Part shown: piece after piece, positions 36,180-47,344 of the stretch
How the letters are laid out: the number at the start of each line of letters is the position of its first letter
Numbering within the stretch: the first letter of the stretch is position 1
Origin: Epiperipatus broadwayi
Lineage: Eukaryota; Onychophora; Udeonychophora; Euonychophora; Peripatidae
Direction of reading: 5' to 3'
NCBI GenBank assembly: GCA_028023455.1
Contig: JAQFVV010006245.1
Location: forward strand, 7,915,154 to 7,979,153
DNA length: 64,000 bases
Program-made: the position numbers and the translations under genes
Notes under the pieces: model-generated
Seen by the model: only the letters and a program-made list of their open reading frames with translations
What the model was told of the DNA's origin: nothing
The model's database searches: none

Positions 36180-37090
36180 AAAAGTTTTATAATATAGACA
36201 TATATACTAACAATAGCAAAATTGAAGAAGATGGAGAAGAATGTAATCATGAAAAGGGTCAGTAATCAATGGGAGGGACCCAGAGAATAGAGGAGACTTT
36301 CATGTTAACCCAATTATTATTATAAATGTTTAAAGAAATGAAAGTAGATATGCTAAAAAAATAAAAGAAAGCATTCAACAAAGAGAATATGATAATAAAA
36401 AGAGAGATGAACAAAGAGAAGAGGATAATATAAAGATGAACAAAGAAAAGATAATAAAAAGAAAGAACAACAAAGAGAAGATAATAAAAAGAGAACAAAG
36501 TGAAGAGGAAAGAAGAAAAAGAACAAAATAAATGTTTAAACAAATGAAAAATCAAAGATAAGAGGTTAATAAAAGCGAGAACAAAGAGAAAATGATAGTA
36601 AAAAGAGAGCAGAAGAAACTGAAATGATGCTCAAGAAAATAAAAGAATGCCATCAGCAAAGAGAAGAGGAAAATAAAAAAGAGCAGAAGAAATTTCAGAT
36701 ACTTCTAAACAAAATATTAGAAAGCAGTGTGCAAAAACAGATCTTTTTAAAAGAAATGAAAATGCAATCAGAAACAAGATTGCAAATCTTCACAGAAAGA
36801 CAAAAAATGACCCAAAGCATTTGAAAAAAATGATGATAATGTTACCTAATAATTGAGGGAAAGAGAAAAGATATTGATTATACTGCTATAAATAAATATA
36901 ACATGAATGCTGAAGTCACTAGTATGATGTTGATGTCATTGCTATAAATGATTATTTGGATGAAAATACAAATGAATAAATGTACCATACAGAAAAAAAT
37001 GAAAATAATAATCATAATAATGAAGAATGGAATGAGGAAAGTGAGAAAACAATCAGAAAAGTAAAGAAAAAATAATAGGAAAAGTAATTA
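36180..37090 (+). pseudogene. Lys/Glu-rich coiled-coil region, possibly a decayed gag
   Basis: Purine-rich sequence with a minisatellite-like unit (AACAAAGAGAAGATAATAAAAAGAG, about 36390-36520). The best open stretch, 36624-36824, has heptad-like EEENKKEQKKFQILLNKILE and FLKEMKMQSETRLQIFTERQ. Coiled coils of this composition begin the gag of many Ty3/gypsy-like elements, and the upstream PBS-like site fits, but no nucleocapsid zinc knuckle or protease follows. It could equally be low-complexity DNA. A similar region lies at 60430-60960. Confidence 0.3.
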
Positions 37091-37096
37091 AAATAG

Positions 37097-37425
37097 GCAA
37101 AACTCTCTATATGTATTGCCACTCAGTGCAAGCCTGAGTAATCAATGGATACCAGAAGGCTTGTGCATAAAATGCCCACCTAGTGCCTATTCATCCAATA
37201 TCCCCAGACTAGTTTCTAGGTTATGGCCTTCGTCAGTGAAGAGCCTTGGATCTGAGAGCACTGCACCTAGATCTTAGGATCTAATGAAATCCTCCAGCAG
37301 CCACCTTTTATCTCTACTTAACTTCAAAACTATGAGTCTTAAATTGAAAACACCATAATATTTTCAATTCAAGCTCATTAGCTTATATAGTACAAAACTA
37401 TGAGTCTTAAATACCATAATATTTT
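37097..37425 (-). mobile_element. Family B ribozyme repeat, minus copy
   Basis: A minus-oriented family B copy starting AGGCAAAACTCTC at 37097 and carrying the ribozyme at 37193-37251. At its far end the stretch CAAAACTATGAGTCTTAA is repeated (about 37327 and 37384), an internal duplication of about 57 bp. No target duplication was found. Confidence 0.75.
37193..37251 (-). ncRNA. Hammerhead ribozyme, family B copy 2 (stem II weak)
   Basis: Minus strand: outer stem I ATCCAA/TTGGAT (37251-37246 with 37198-37193), an inner stem I with TGGGGA, core CTGACGA (37236-37230), GAAACTAGTC with palindromic stem III and GUC cleavage triplet. Stem II (AGGCCATAACCTA) keeps only about two pairs, so folding is doubtful although the core is conserved. 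Confidence 0.65.
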
Positions 37426-37440
37426 CACTTTGTTTTCAAT

Positions 37441-37878
37441 TTGGAGTTTGCTATTATTGAGATATAGACTATTAAACAGAGGGTGTTACTGGATATTTGT
37501 AATTGTATAATGGTTTACATATTTGTATGATTATTTCAGTTAGTGTTAACAGTAACTTTATGTTCATTTATAGTTTGGGAGAATTATTTAAAGATTAAAA
37601 TCTAATGTTTAGTTTGTCTTCAAAACAGTTTGTAAACTTGTTAGTTTATTAGCAAAATTTAAAATTGTTTGCTTATTTAAAATTTCATGCTCTGTGTTTG
37701 AGTTAGTTTGTATTTCAATATTTAACATCCTTTAGTATACAACTCCAAAGTGATATCATTTTAGAGTTCGCTATTATTGAGATATAGAATATTAAACAGA
37801 GAGCGTTACTGGATATTTGTAATTGTATAATGGTTTATATATTTGTATGATTATTTCAGTTAGTGTTAACAGTAACTT

Positions 37879-37880
<2 letters not shown>
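37441..37880. repeat. Direct repeat, about 120 bp, 322 bp apart
   Basis: GCTATTATTGAGATATAGA through TTAGTGTTAACAGTAACTTTA occurs at about 37449-37562 and again at about 37771-37880 with few differences. One and a third units of a 322-bp tandem array, or two short terminal repeats. The second copy runs into a TA/TG microsatellite (37878-37937). Confidence 0.8.
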
Positions 37881-37917
<37 letters not shown>

Positions 37918-38329
37918 ATGTGTGTGTGTGTGTGTGTACATATATGATTGTTTATAATTATTTGACAATAACTTCCATGTGTTCTTGTAATTAGTTTAAA
38001 ACTATTTTAAAAACTGCTAAATGTTTGACAGAAACTTTATATGCTTTTGCTGTACTACCTGAGATTAAACAAAAACTTTTCTAATGAAGAACATGGTAGC
38101 AATCAAATAAAACAGTTTTTTGAAAAAAAAATAAAAAAATATATAGCTAACATTTCACTTGCTTGCAATACAAAATTCTTCAGATCGATTTATTTTTAAA
38201 TATAATTTTAGAAGATAAAGCTTATAAACAAGGCAAAACTCTCCATACAGTAGTGCCACTCTGTGCCAACCAGAGTAATCAATGGATGCCAGAAGGCTTG
38301 TGCATAAAATCCCTATCTAATGCCTACTC

Positions 38330-38388
38330 ATCCAATATCCCCAGACTAGTTTCTGGCTTGTGGCCATCATCAGTGAGGAGCCTTGGAT
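38330..38388 (-). ncRNA. Hammerhead ribozyme, family B, fully intact with two-part stem I
   Basis: Best family B ribozyme. On the minus strand: outer stem I ATCCAA (38388-38383) with TTGGAT (38335-38330), internal loop GGC/TA, inner stem I TCCTCA (38379-38374) with TGGGGA (38343-38338), core CTGATGA (38373-38367), stem II TGGC/GCCA with loop CACAA (38366-38354, four perfect pairs), GAAA, palindromic stem III ACTAGT (38350-38345), cleavage triplet GUC with scission 3' of 38344. The stem I internal loop facing the stem II loop is the layout of the tertiary contact that makes natural type I hammerheads fast. Confidence 0.88.
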
Positions 38389-38977
38389 CTGAGAGCACTG
38401 CACCTAGATCTTAGGATCTAATGCAAACCCCCAGCAACCACCTTTTATCTCTACTTAACTATAAAACTATGAGAATGAAATTAAAAGCACAAAAATATTT
38501 TCAATCTAAGCTCAATAGCTTATATAGTCATATGGGTCTGAACTCAGTTCAGCACCTATACATTTTGGTGTCTTTGGCTCTTAAACAACCATAGCCACCA
38601 CTATCCTATTAGGCAGGATTGGTGTTAAACCATTAAGCATCACATGATCACCATCTCTTATAGTAGCACATAATTGTTTATAATCAAGGCAAAATTCTCC
38701 ATACAGTAGTGCCACCCTGGGCCAACCAGAGTAATCAATGGATGCCAGAAGGCTTGCGCATAAAATCCCTATCTAATGCCTACTCATCCAATATCCCCAG
38801 ACTAGTATGAGTGCTGAACTGAGTTCAGATCTATATGATTATATAAGCTATTGAGCTTAGATCGAAAATATTTTTGTGTTTTCAATTTCATTCTCATAGT
38901 TTTATAGTTAAGTAGAAATAAAAGGTGGTTGCTGGAGGGTTGCATTAGATCCTAAGATCTAGGTGCAGTGCTCTCAA

Positions 38978-39036
38978 ATCCAAAGCTCCTCACTGACAAA
39001 GACCACAAGCCAGAAACTAGTCTTGGGATATTGGAT
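38978..39036 (+). ncRNA. Hammerhead ribozyme, family B plus copy (core mutated)
   Basis: Same architecture with ATCCAA/TTGGAT and GAAACTAGTC intact, but the core reads CTGACAA (38993-38999): the invariant G8 is A, and stem II is weakened. G8 acts as general acid in hammerheads, so cleavage should be lost. Confidence 0.7.
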
Positions 39037-39599
39037 GAGTAGGCATTAGATAGAGATTTTATGCACAAGCTTTCTGACATCCTTTGATTACTCTGGTTGA
39101 CACAGGGTGGCACATATGGAGAGTCTTGCCTTGTTTATAAACAATTATGTGCTAGTAGAAGAGATGGTGATCATGTGATGCTTAAAGATAAAGCTTTGAA
39201 GAATATTTAAGAAAGAGAAATTATTGAAGAAAGTGTGCTGTGATCACACAGAAATGTTATCTATAATTTAATATTTTTTATAAAATTATTTTACTTGACT
39301 GCTACTATATACTTTAAATAACATTTTCAGTCAAACTGAGACAACATTAGAAAGAAATGGAGCAGAAGAAATGTATCTTTTAAGTATTTGGTAAAGCTAA
39401 TCAAGATAGATTCAAATTATATACTTAGAATTCCTGTCAAAAGCAATTTACTGTTGTCCATAAAAAATATTCACATAACCCTCCCATCCTCACACACACA
39501 CATATATTATAAAGAGCATGTCAATATTTCAAGCTTATTTTATCATTATTTTATTTATTTATTTATATATATGTAGAAATTATTTTCTAACAGATATAA

Positions 39600-39845
39600 T
39601 TGTTTAAATATTTAAAATATGTGGAAATATCTATTATATTTTTATTTTAGAAAAATTTACCATCAGATGTTAGTAAACAGTAATTAATGAAAATAGTACA
39701 CTATTAACACTTCCAGTATTTAAAAGGAGTAATGCTTGGAGTGTTTACAGTTTACTATTTTCATTGATTACTATATATTATCACCTGATGGTAAATTTTC
39801 TAGTATGAAAATATAACAGATATTTCCACATATTTAAATGTGTGT
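39600..39845. mobile_element. Palindromic MITE-like element with 100-bp arms
   Basis: AAATATGTGGAAATATCT near 39613 returns as AGATATTTCCACATATTT near 39817. The intervening arms match over about 100 bp (AAATTTACCATCAG / CTGATGGTAAATTT; AATGAAAATAGT / ACTATTTTCATT), leaving a central loop of about 25 bp (39710-39735). No coding capacity. A long-TIR MITE or foldback element; the target duplication is ambiguous in this A+T context. Confidence 0.75.
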
Positions 39846-40079
39846 GTATATATACAAGTACAGATACATATATGTATATTCAAAATATAAATTTTGTAAT
39901 ATAAAATTGCTATATACTATAAAATTTATATTTTGATTTTTTTTTATCTTGAGTACATGTTTACAGAAACACCATATATAACATCTATTTACTAACTAGT
40001 GTAGTTGAAATTAATCATAAAATTAAACTTGGATGAAGTGCTTTAGGTAGAAGTAATTTAATATTAAAAGGAAATTTGC

Positions 40080-40480
40080 TTATGTGATTGAAAATAGCTT
40101 TAATAGATGTGCTTTACCAATTCTTATTTATGGAATTGAGACTTGGATAACAGAAGTGCAATTCAAAAATTTTAGATCACTCAATGAAATGTGCAGAGAT
40201 ATATATTAAGAGTAACAAAAAAAATTGAAAATAAAATATATGAATGAGAGAACAAATAAGTATACCTGATATCAGTGAAAGAATTAAGAGATTGAAATGG
40301 AGTTGGGATGGACATAATAATAGAAAAGATTTAGAAAGATATTCCATGTGAGAAGGAATAAATGAAATAAGGAAGTTTTCTGGAATGAGATAGAGAACCA
40401 ATGCTATAGATTGGAGAAACTGGATCAAATTTAGAGAAATCTTCATCTGGCAATGGATAAACAATAATTAAAAATTACAA
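40080..40480 (+). pseudogene. Non-LTR retrotransposon C-terminal relic
   Basis: Plus strand: ALPILIYGIETWIT (about 40110), FRSLNEMCRDIY, NERTNKYT, RIKRLKW-like residues, WDGHNNRKDLERY (about 40305-40340), then AIDWRNWIKF (about 40410). This is the post-RT region (Y-G-x-E-T-W ... R-x-x-RW-x-GH ... RW-x-x-x-I) common to several non-LTR families. RT motifs themselves are not present, so it is a 3' fragment. Confidence 0.6.
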
Positions 40481-41029
40481 GATTGGACAATTTACTCCAA
40501 AAGAAAAAAAAAACAATTACAGAAAGAGAAAATAACAATACATTAAAGATAAGTTTTATGATAATTATATAATCAATCTTTGAACAACAAATATGTCCAA
40601 ATATATAAATTACTGAATAATAACTTGATAATTTGCAATAAAAGTTTTTAACCTTTGCAACACATTTTTACTTTAGAAAGATTTCAATATCTTACCTATT
40701 TGTACACATCTGCTATGTTCTACTCTCAGCCGTATTTTTCCTATGAAATCATATCCACCAATTTATACATAATAATTTCTTAATAATAATTTTTTAAAAT
40801 TTTATGGAATAAATAAAACTTTTAATGTATTAATGGAAATCCAAGTGCCCTTTCCATACAATGAATTAAATAAAATAACTACTCTATATACATTCAATTT
40901 AGTTTGCAGCAATGTGGAATACTGTAAACTTTAACTTATTATATACAGTAGCATTACATTGGAGTATGATTTACTTCCCACATCTAAATCTGCTTTTCTT
41001 CTAAAAAAATTATTAAGATATTAAAATTA

Positions 41030-41930
41030 GCTCACATTCTCAAGTTTATAATCATTCAAACTAATAGTTATTACTTTTTTTTTTCTACTATTGACTAATA
41101 AAAGATTTGAGTTTTTTAGAATATTAATTACTAAATCAAAATCTTTATATCTTCTGTTTGAACATTAAATACATTCTGTTGTCTTTTAAATTGTAATGGA
41201 TAGAACAATCATTAACACTCTATAAGTCCAGAGGCCAAGAAGGTGTAGTTTTTTTATTTTAAATTAAAAATTCCACTTTCAACCTGTATTATTTTATGAT
41301 GTTTCTCTAGGAAGCCCTATAAACAGTTTCACAGTCTACAATCATAAAAATTGAAAGCAAACTAATATGATTCCTTGTTTAACATCAGTTTCTATTTCAA
41401 ATGTTTTATATTTTCTATATATTTTCTTATTCCATTATGTAAAATCTATATAATATAAACTTTGGTGGACATCCAATTAATTTCAAATAGTGCTACTGAC
41501 CAGTTCAATTACTTGTATCAAATGCTTTAACAAATTAATAAAAGTAATATATAAATAGCCTTTGTTCATGTTGCTTTTTTGTACTTGTCTGTTTGGAAAT
41601 CACTTATCTAAGACTGGAAATAATCACTTCAATAAAATCCTTGAAATTACATATAGATATATCTTTAAGATTAGCTGGCATTACTTTCAGTGTCTACACA
41701 TTTTTAACAAATTCCAATATTTCAGAAGTTTTCCAGTTATATGATCAGAATTTGCAGCCTTTCCATTTTTAAGATTACAAAATATCTGCTTTAATATTTT
41801 TATGAATATATTAAAAGTCATCATTCTAATTTTGTATTATTATTCAAGAGATAATCAAAATGTTCTTTCTATCTATTCAAAATATTATCATCACATAAGA
41901 AAGTATCATTAATAAATTTAATAAAATTAA
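41030..41930 (-). pseudogene. Non-LTR RT relic (VKQGC family), copy 2
   Basis: Minus strand, from about 41880 downward: RWKEHFDYLLNN, ILKMERLQILII (LKNGKAANSD in the adjacent frame), then FINFVKAFDTSN-like motif A (about 41530), ALFEINWMSTKVYII (about 41490), FEIETDVKQGII (motif B, about 41400). Same family and same order as the plus-strand relic at 14100-15300, with independent frameshifts. Confidence 0.7.
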
Positions 41931-42284
41931 AATGTCACTTTTAGATGTATATGTTACTTTTAAAGAATGAAAGAGAAATCTAGAATGGCAACAATTAGAA
42001 AATGTTTATATCTCTTTTGTAGTTTTAATCAATATTTCATTTTAAGGCTGTCTTATGTATTATACTAGTTATAAAGCTGTTTTAACTTATCTTATGTATG
42101 TTTATATATTTAGATGGTTAACATGTTTTTGATAAATAACTTTAACCAATCAAATCTTCCAAATTTCCTGTGTGCTTTTCTGAAACTTGTTAAGTCATAT
42201 ATTTAAAAATTAAACTGTTCATAATTAATTCGTATAAGAAATTTTATCCGTTGTTTTTATATAGATATTGAGAAGTTTTTATTT

Positions 42285-42830
42285 CTCTAGTGCAGTGTTC
42301 TTCAACCCTTGGTCCGCGCCCGGTGCCGGGCTGTGGAACTTTTCTGCAGGTCCGCGTGCTAGACGGGCAGTAAAAAGTTTGTAATAATAAATAATAAGAG
42401 TTTAAACTTTTAATTAATATAGCCAATTTTTATTTATTTTTTCATCTCATTTTTACCCAATTAAAAAAAAAATAAAACAGAACGAAAACAAAATCTAACC
42501 AATCATTCATAAATTAATTTGTTTTTCTAGTTATCACAGATGTTTATGGGGAGGGGGAGTAGAATTAAATTTTTTATTACTTTTCTAAAAAAAATTTAAA
42601 AAAAGTTTTTTATTATATAAACTCCATATATATATATATAAAACTTTATCTTATATATTTAACATTTTTGTTTTGATCAGTTATAACAATTATGCTTATC
42701 TTTAAGAAAATTTATCTATAGACTTCTGCTGGTCTGCAAAATCTTATCCTTATTTTTGCTGGTCCACGAACCTTATCCTTATTTTTACCAGTCCACAGGT
42801 GTGAAAAGGTTGAAGACCACTGCTCTAGTG
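42285..42830 (-). mobile_element. Non-autonomous hAT element, second copy, perfect 8-bp TSD
   Basis: Element 42293-42822 (530 bp) is the reverse complement of the one at 3950-4490 along its whole length and is flanked by CTCTAGTG at 42285-42292 and 42823-42830. Begins CAGTGTTCTTCAACCC, ends AGGTTGAAGACCACTG. Differences from the other copy are scattered substitutions, so both are old but recognisably one family. Confidence 0.9.
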
Positions 42831-42964
42831 TACCTGATAAATTCTATGTTTGTTACATAAAATATTTGCAAAGTGAGAAAGATTCGTCTGAAACAATTTG
42901 CACAAGATGACTGCTTAATAACTTTAGAAGAGTGTTGGACAAATCTGGAGGATTTGATCTGCTT

Positions 42965-42965
42965 T

Positions 42966-43029
<64 letters not shown>
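42965..43029. repeat. CA/TA microsatellite next to a splice acceptor
   Basis: About ten CA units pass into about 22 TA units, ending 36 bp before the AG acceptor of exon e. It occupies the region where the branch point and polypyrimidine tract would be expected to begin. Confidence 0.95.
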
Positions 43030-43031
<2 letters not shown>

Positions 43032-43065
43032 GATTTTTAATAATTTCAATTAATATAATTTCCAG

Positions 43066-43231
43066 TGGAACCATTCAGGTATAAAGATGATAATCCATTT
43101 GAGATAGCACCTCTCCATTTAATGAGCATTGGTGGAATTTTTGGTAGTATGGGAATGGGTGTTTTGTTATCACTACTTTTCTTTATGGATCAAAATATTT
43201 CCAGTGCATTGGTCAATCATCCCACAAATAA
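43066..43231 (+). CDS. SLC4A11: SLC4A11-like transporter, internal exon e
   Basis: Acceptor ATTTCCAG at 43065, donor AA|GTAAGT at 43231/43232. Two bases complete Leu, then 54 codons plus two bases. FRYKDDNPFEIAPLHLMSIG parallels SLC4A11 [20 protein letters not shown], and MGMGVLLSLLFFMDQNISSA followed by LVNHPTNK parallels the TM10 region (FIEQNLVAALVNAPENR in SLC4A11; FMDQQITAVIVN in SLC4A4). The acidic D before QN is conserved across the family. The next expected exon (K-G-x-x-Y/F-H-x-DL) was not found before 64000. Confidence 0.9.
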
Positions 43232-43539
43232 GTAAGTTTATAATTATTTTTGAATTCATAAATATTATGTATATAAACAGATTAATATATGGATAGATAG
43301 AATAAAAGATAGACAAACTATAATTAATAATTTATTAATTGACATTAAATTATTAATACCTTTTCATATGATTGTGCCATTTATTTATTTTTTGCACTTT
43401 TTAATTAAAATTTCCTGACTATTTTCAGTAGCTTATTTTTAAATATAAAGATCAGTTGAAAAACACTATATATTTTATATAGATTATTGTAGGAAATTAA
43501 CAGAATCATTAAATTAAAAAATTCCTTAAGACTTAGTAA

Positions 43540-43642
43540 TTTACTAATAATAAATGTTAATAGAATATAATAATAGTATTTGATAATATTACTAATAATA
43601 AGTGTTAATAGAGTATAATAATAGTCATTTGATAATAAAGTG
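43540..43642. repeat. Short tandem duplication, about 66 bp unit
   Basis: ACTAATAATAA-x-TGTTAATAGA-x-TATAATAATAGT-x-TTTGATAAT occurs twice in succession with few changes. Confidence 0.75.
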
Positions 43643-43869
43643 CTTTTAAATTCATTTTTTATATAATGACAAAACAATTTGTTGCTATAAGATTATTTCA
43701 CTCGCATTCTTAACCACACATTGAGATGTCAAATTTATATGATTTTTTTTTAAAAATTGAGATCACATTTAATAAATGATATGGTGAGAAATTCATGTCT
43801 TCCCACTTTTATGGAACATAAAGATACCAAGAGTTTGCTGAAAAAAAAAATTCTATGTACCGGTCAAAA

Positions 43870-44065
43870 CATGTTTATCCATCTAACATGAGATGGAACT
43901 CACAAAATGTACCTCAAACCCAGTCAAGCCCAAGATTTCAGTCAGGGACCAGCCTGAATTCGAACCCACTCTCTAAGTCCCAGATAAAACACCTAATGGA
44001 TAACATAATAGTGATGGCACATGAGAATTAATCTTAATCTGGCTGACTAGCAAAGCTGAGCAAAA
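43870..44065 (-). repeat. Probable tRNA-derived SINE (minus)
   Basis: On the minus strand GGGTTCGAATTCAGGC (about 43968-43953) is a strong B box. Upstream on that strand are CAGCCAGATTAAGATTAATTC, possibly the A-box region, and an unusually G+C-rich body ending in CAAACCC/GAGTTCCATCTC. No tRNA fold was completed. A SINE is favoured over a tRNA gene. Confidence 0.45.
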
Positions 44066-44989
44066 CAATGAGACATCTATTAACTATGACTAAACTAAAA
44101 TATATATAAGGCTTTACTTTTGGAAGTGGAGAAAAGAAGGAATTCAAACTACTCAAATAAGTTAGACAATAAAATATATTTTAATATACTGACAAATTAT
44201 CATACATTTATATATTAATTATCTACATTAGTGTGGGTGTGATTGAGCAAGCGGTCTACCAAGCGATAGAGGATTACATAGTGTCATTCACGCTATTATT
44301 TCTCATATGCTCTTTATTAGCTAAATAATATATTACAAATAAACACACATCTTTGGTGGGTCTAATATTAAAATACCAATCTTATTAGAAAGAAGAATTC
44401 ACATAAAATTGTTATTAACGCTTTGGATTACGGTTCTGAAACATGGTGACTAACATTATTTCAGGAAGTGTTCTGGGATTCATTACAGATATAAGATAAA
44501 TTATTTTCATGCCATTACGATTGTGAAAATAAATAAGATACATTTGAAAAACATATTTGAAAATGACATTTGATTAGATGACAAAATATTTAATGAAAAA
44601 TTATTTTAACGATAGTAAGACGAACTCTTTATTTTTTCCAAGGCATATACTCTTAAATAGATATATAAATTATGACAGTGGAATTGTATATGATTGAAAT
44701 AAATTTAATCAATAAAACTAGAAGTAGTTTGCATTTATATATATTTTAAACAGAGCGCAATTTCAGTATTATTACAGCACTAAATCTAGGTCATAAGCAA
44801 AAGAAATAATAATAATAATACGAAGTTTGTGCGGTACTGACATAATAGCCAAAATAACTAAGAGGAGATGGTCGTGCTTCTGGATGAAAACGAAATCTCA
44901 CACCCCCTTCTTGGGTAGTGCTTAGAGAAAAGTGGATAGGCATGGTGTGGCCCAGACTTTTGCTGGTATAACCAATGCGAGAGGCATTT

Positions 44990-45135
44990 TATTTATATGA
45001 AGTGAATATACATAGTGTATGCCAAACTTACAGGATCACTGCCAGAGGCATTTTATATGAAATAAATGTGATTCTGGATAGCTCAACTATCTACGGAATG
45101 AGATATGAGAAGAAATCTATGGGTTCAAACTTGTC
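44990..45135 (+). repeat. Possible tRNA-like SINE fragment
   Basis: GGATAGCTCAACTATC (about 45075) resembles a tRNA A box and GGGTTCAAACTTG (about 45120) a B box, at roughly tRNA spacing. The phrase GAGGCATTTTAT occurs twice just upstream (about 44981 and 45045), a 64-bp direct repeat. Confidence 0.35.
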
Positions 45136-45316
45136 ACAACCCCCAGATTAGAACACTAGAAGCACGTAGTATATATATATACACAAAGATATGATAAATG
45201 TCAGTAACGCAGTATAAATGATAAATGTCGCTAACAACATTGAATAAATTTTACTGCTTTAAAATAAATGACCCTTGTTTGAGTACTATAATTTAGACAA
45301 ATAATACGCTATGCAG

Positions 45317-45383
<67 letters not shown>
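45317..45383. repeat. TA then GA microsatellite
   Basis: About 21 TA units followed directly by about 12 GA units. Confidence 0.95.
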
Positions 45384-47344
45384 TTTCATTTATTAAAATA
45401 TACTTGGAAGATTTTATTTAGCAAAAGAAACATTCAGATTTAGATTTCAAATTAATAAAATATATGTTAAGATTTGATTTAGTAAAAGAAACATTAAGAT
45501 TCACCCCCATCCCTTTTCTGCTATTTTTAAATAAATAAATCCCACCTTCGTTGAACTGGAATATATAAATACTGTATTTGATATTTTAAGCATAGACTAT
45601 TTTAAGAGTATAGAAAAAAAATAACTAGCAGTTATATAGAAAACAAATAATCGGTCACCTTTTCAGAAATGAATAAAAAATATTTTAAAATTTCAAAGCG
45701 TTAATTAGCCATAGTTCTGGATTCTCCCCGGGTAGAAAATCCAGAGTTAAACAAATATATATATTTTTTGATATTAAAGCATAAACAAAATGTTGACGTA
45801 AAACAATCTGGTGAGCATATTAATTAATACTGCATTATATTTTAAAAGGTGATGTTAATAACTTGCTTCATGGAGGTTTACATAAAAACGACAGAAAAGA
45901 TTTTTATAAATTAAGCTCACCAGTTTGTTTGAGAGTGGCAAATTAATAAAAAAAAAAGCACACATAAAATCAAGTAATAAATAAATGACCTCACCAAAAT
46001 TAAAGAAAGTTAGATCATATGAGATAGAATTAAATTTAAAGGAATTATTTGAGAGCAATTTACATATGATATATAGAAATTAACTAAGAGCAAATTACAT
46101 ATTAACAAAAACAAAGTTAAATAATATATTAAAAGAAATCTTGATAGATTAGTTAGGCTAGATTGACTATTAGGTGGTGGCTTGGAAATTTACCTTTCAA
46201 TTTTAAGAGTCCATTTTAAAGTATGGCATGTGCACAGCAATTGAAATGAAAGTTCTTAAATAACTGCAAGCATCTATTAGCATTAAAGTTCTTAAGTCGG
46301 GCTTTTACTTCCTCTTGGGCAGCAGAATGGTATGGCCACAGAAGATGATGACCCAACTGGGCAGAGATATGATGAATTTATGGCTACATTATTTAAATTT
46401 CAAGCAACGTGTCATACGATTACAATCAGTTCTCTCCATAGTAGCTAATCTCTTTCTCAAAATTCAGTCATTTTATACTTTTTCTTTTATCAGTTGTTTT
46501 TGAAGATGCAACAGTAAGATAACATCCAAAAATAAATTCAAATATATTTTCAGATTAGAAATAGATTTGACAACATGTTTTTAACAAAAGTAAATCTTTA
46601 ATCTACTTAATCCCATTTATTTTAAGTAAAACTTTAATTAAAAATTACCTTCCCCAGATTAAAACAATAGTGTTTCAACCCTTAATTATTTTAGACAATC
46701 AACTGTAGCATCTTCCATATTGAATTTTATAAAAATATACAGTTTAATAGAAAAAGTACTTTAAAAAGAAAAAGTTTAAAAAATGACATATAATAAAATA
46801 TTTAAAATCAATATTGTTAATAAGTTTTTGCTCCTATATATATTCGAATCGCACCTATAATACTTTAATAAAAAAGAACTAATAATTAATAATAGAATTA
46901 ATAATCATAAAATTAATAATAAAATGTTATTTTAAGTTAAAATTGATGAATTTAGGTGCGCATTCCAAATATATACATAAAAAATATATGTATGACAAAA
47001 GAAGCGGGATGGGATATAGGGGTTTGAATACGGGTTAGTAGGTAGAAACATGAAGCACAATCTTAAGCTAAGATTGACTGCTTCAATATATATGCACAAA
47101 ATGATTATTAGGATGAATTTCAGCTTTTATTTTTTAAATATAGCTTTAATCATTGTAAGAAGATATAACCATCATTTCTTCAATAGATAGTCTTCAATAT
47201 TCCTTGCTATTCTTCCAATACTATGCATAGTTTACATTTTTTGTTATCTAATTCAATTCTTAGAACATAACTTTTTCATTATGAAGTACCAAACAATTTA
47301 TATATATTCATATGAATGTTTTCACAAGTTACAGATATAAAAAT

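Larger units (their letters stand above)
38212..39196. mobile_element. Family B multimer: tandem minus copies joined to an inverted copy, one 12-bp TSD
   Basis: Unit 1 (38224-38686, minus, complete), then unit 2 in the same orientation, 456 bp in register (AGGCAAAA at 38231 and 38687), which breaks off at about 38816 inside ACTAGT, then a plus-oriented copy to about 39184. The whole is bracketed by AAGATAAAGCTT at 38212-38223 and 39185-39196. A complete tandem-plus-inverted multimer inside one target duplication implies it inserted as one piece. No protein is encoded. Confidence 0.8.
31228..43065 (+). other. Intron d-e (11.8 kb)
   Basis: GTAAGT to AATTTCCAG; phases agree (T + TG gives Leu). 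It holds the 32.2-33.96 kb inverted repeat, a coiled-coil/gag-like region, the family B cluster, a long palindromic MITE-like element, two RT relics and the inverted hAT copy. No recognisable content in 31230-32150, 34000-35150 (apart from poly-A/T) and 39190-39600. Confidence 0.85.

Noticed and set aside
36259-36555. 98-codon Phe/Leu/Ser-rich open stretch on the minus strand
   Set aside because: Antisense shadow of the purine-rich coiled-coil-like region.
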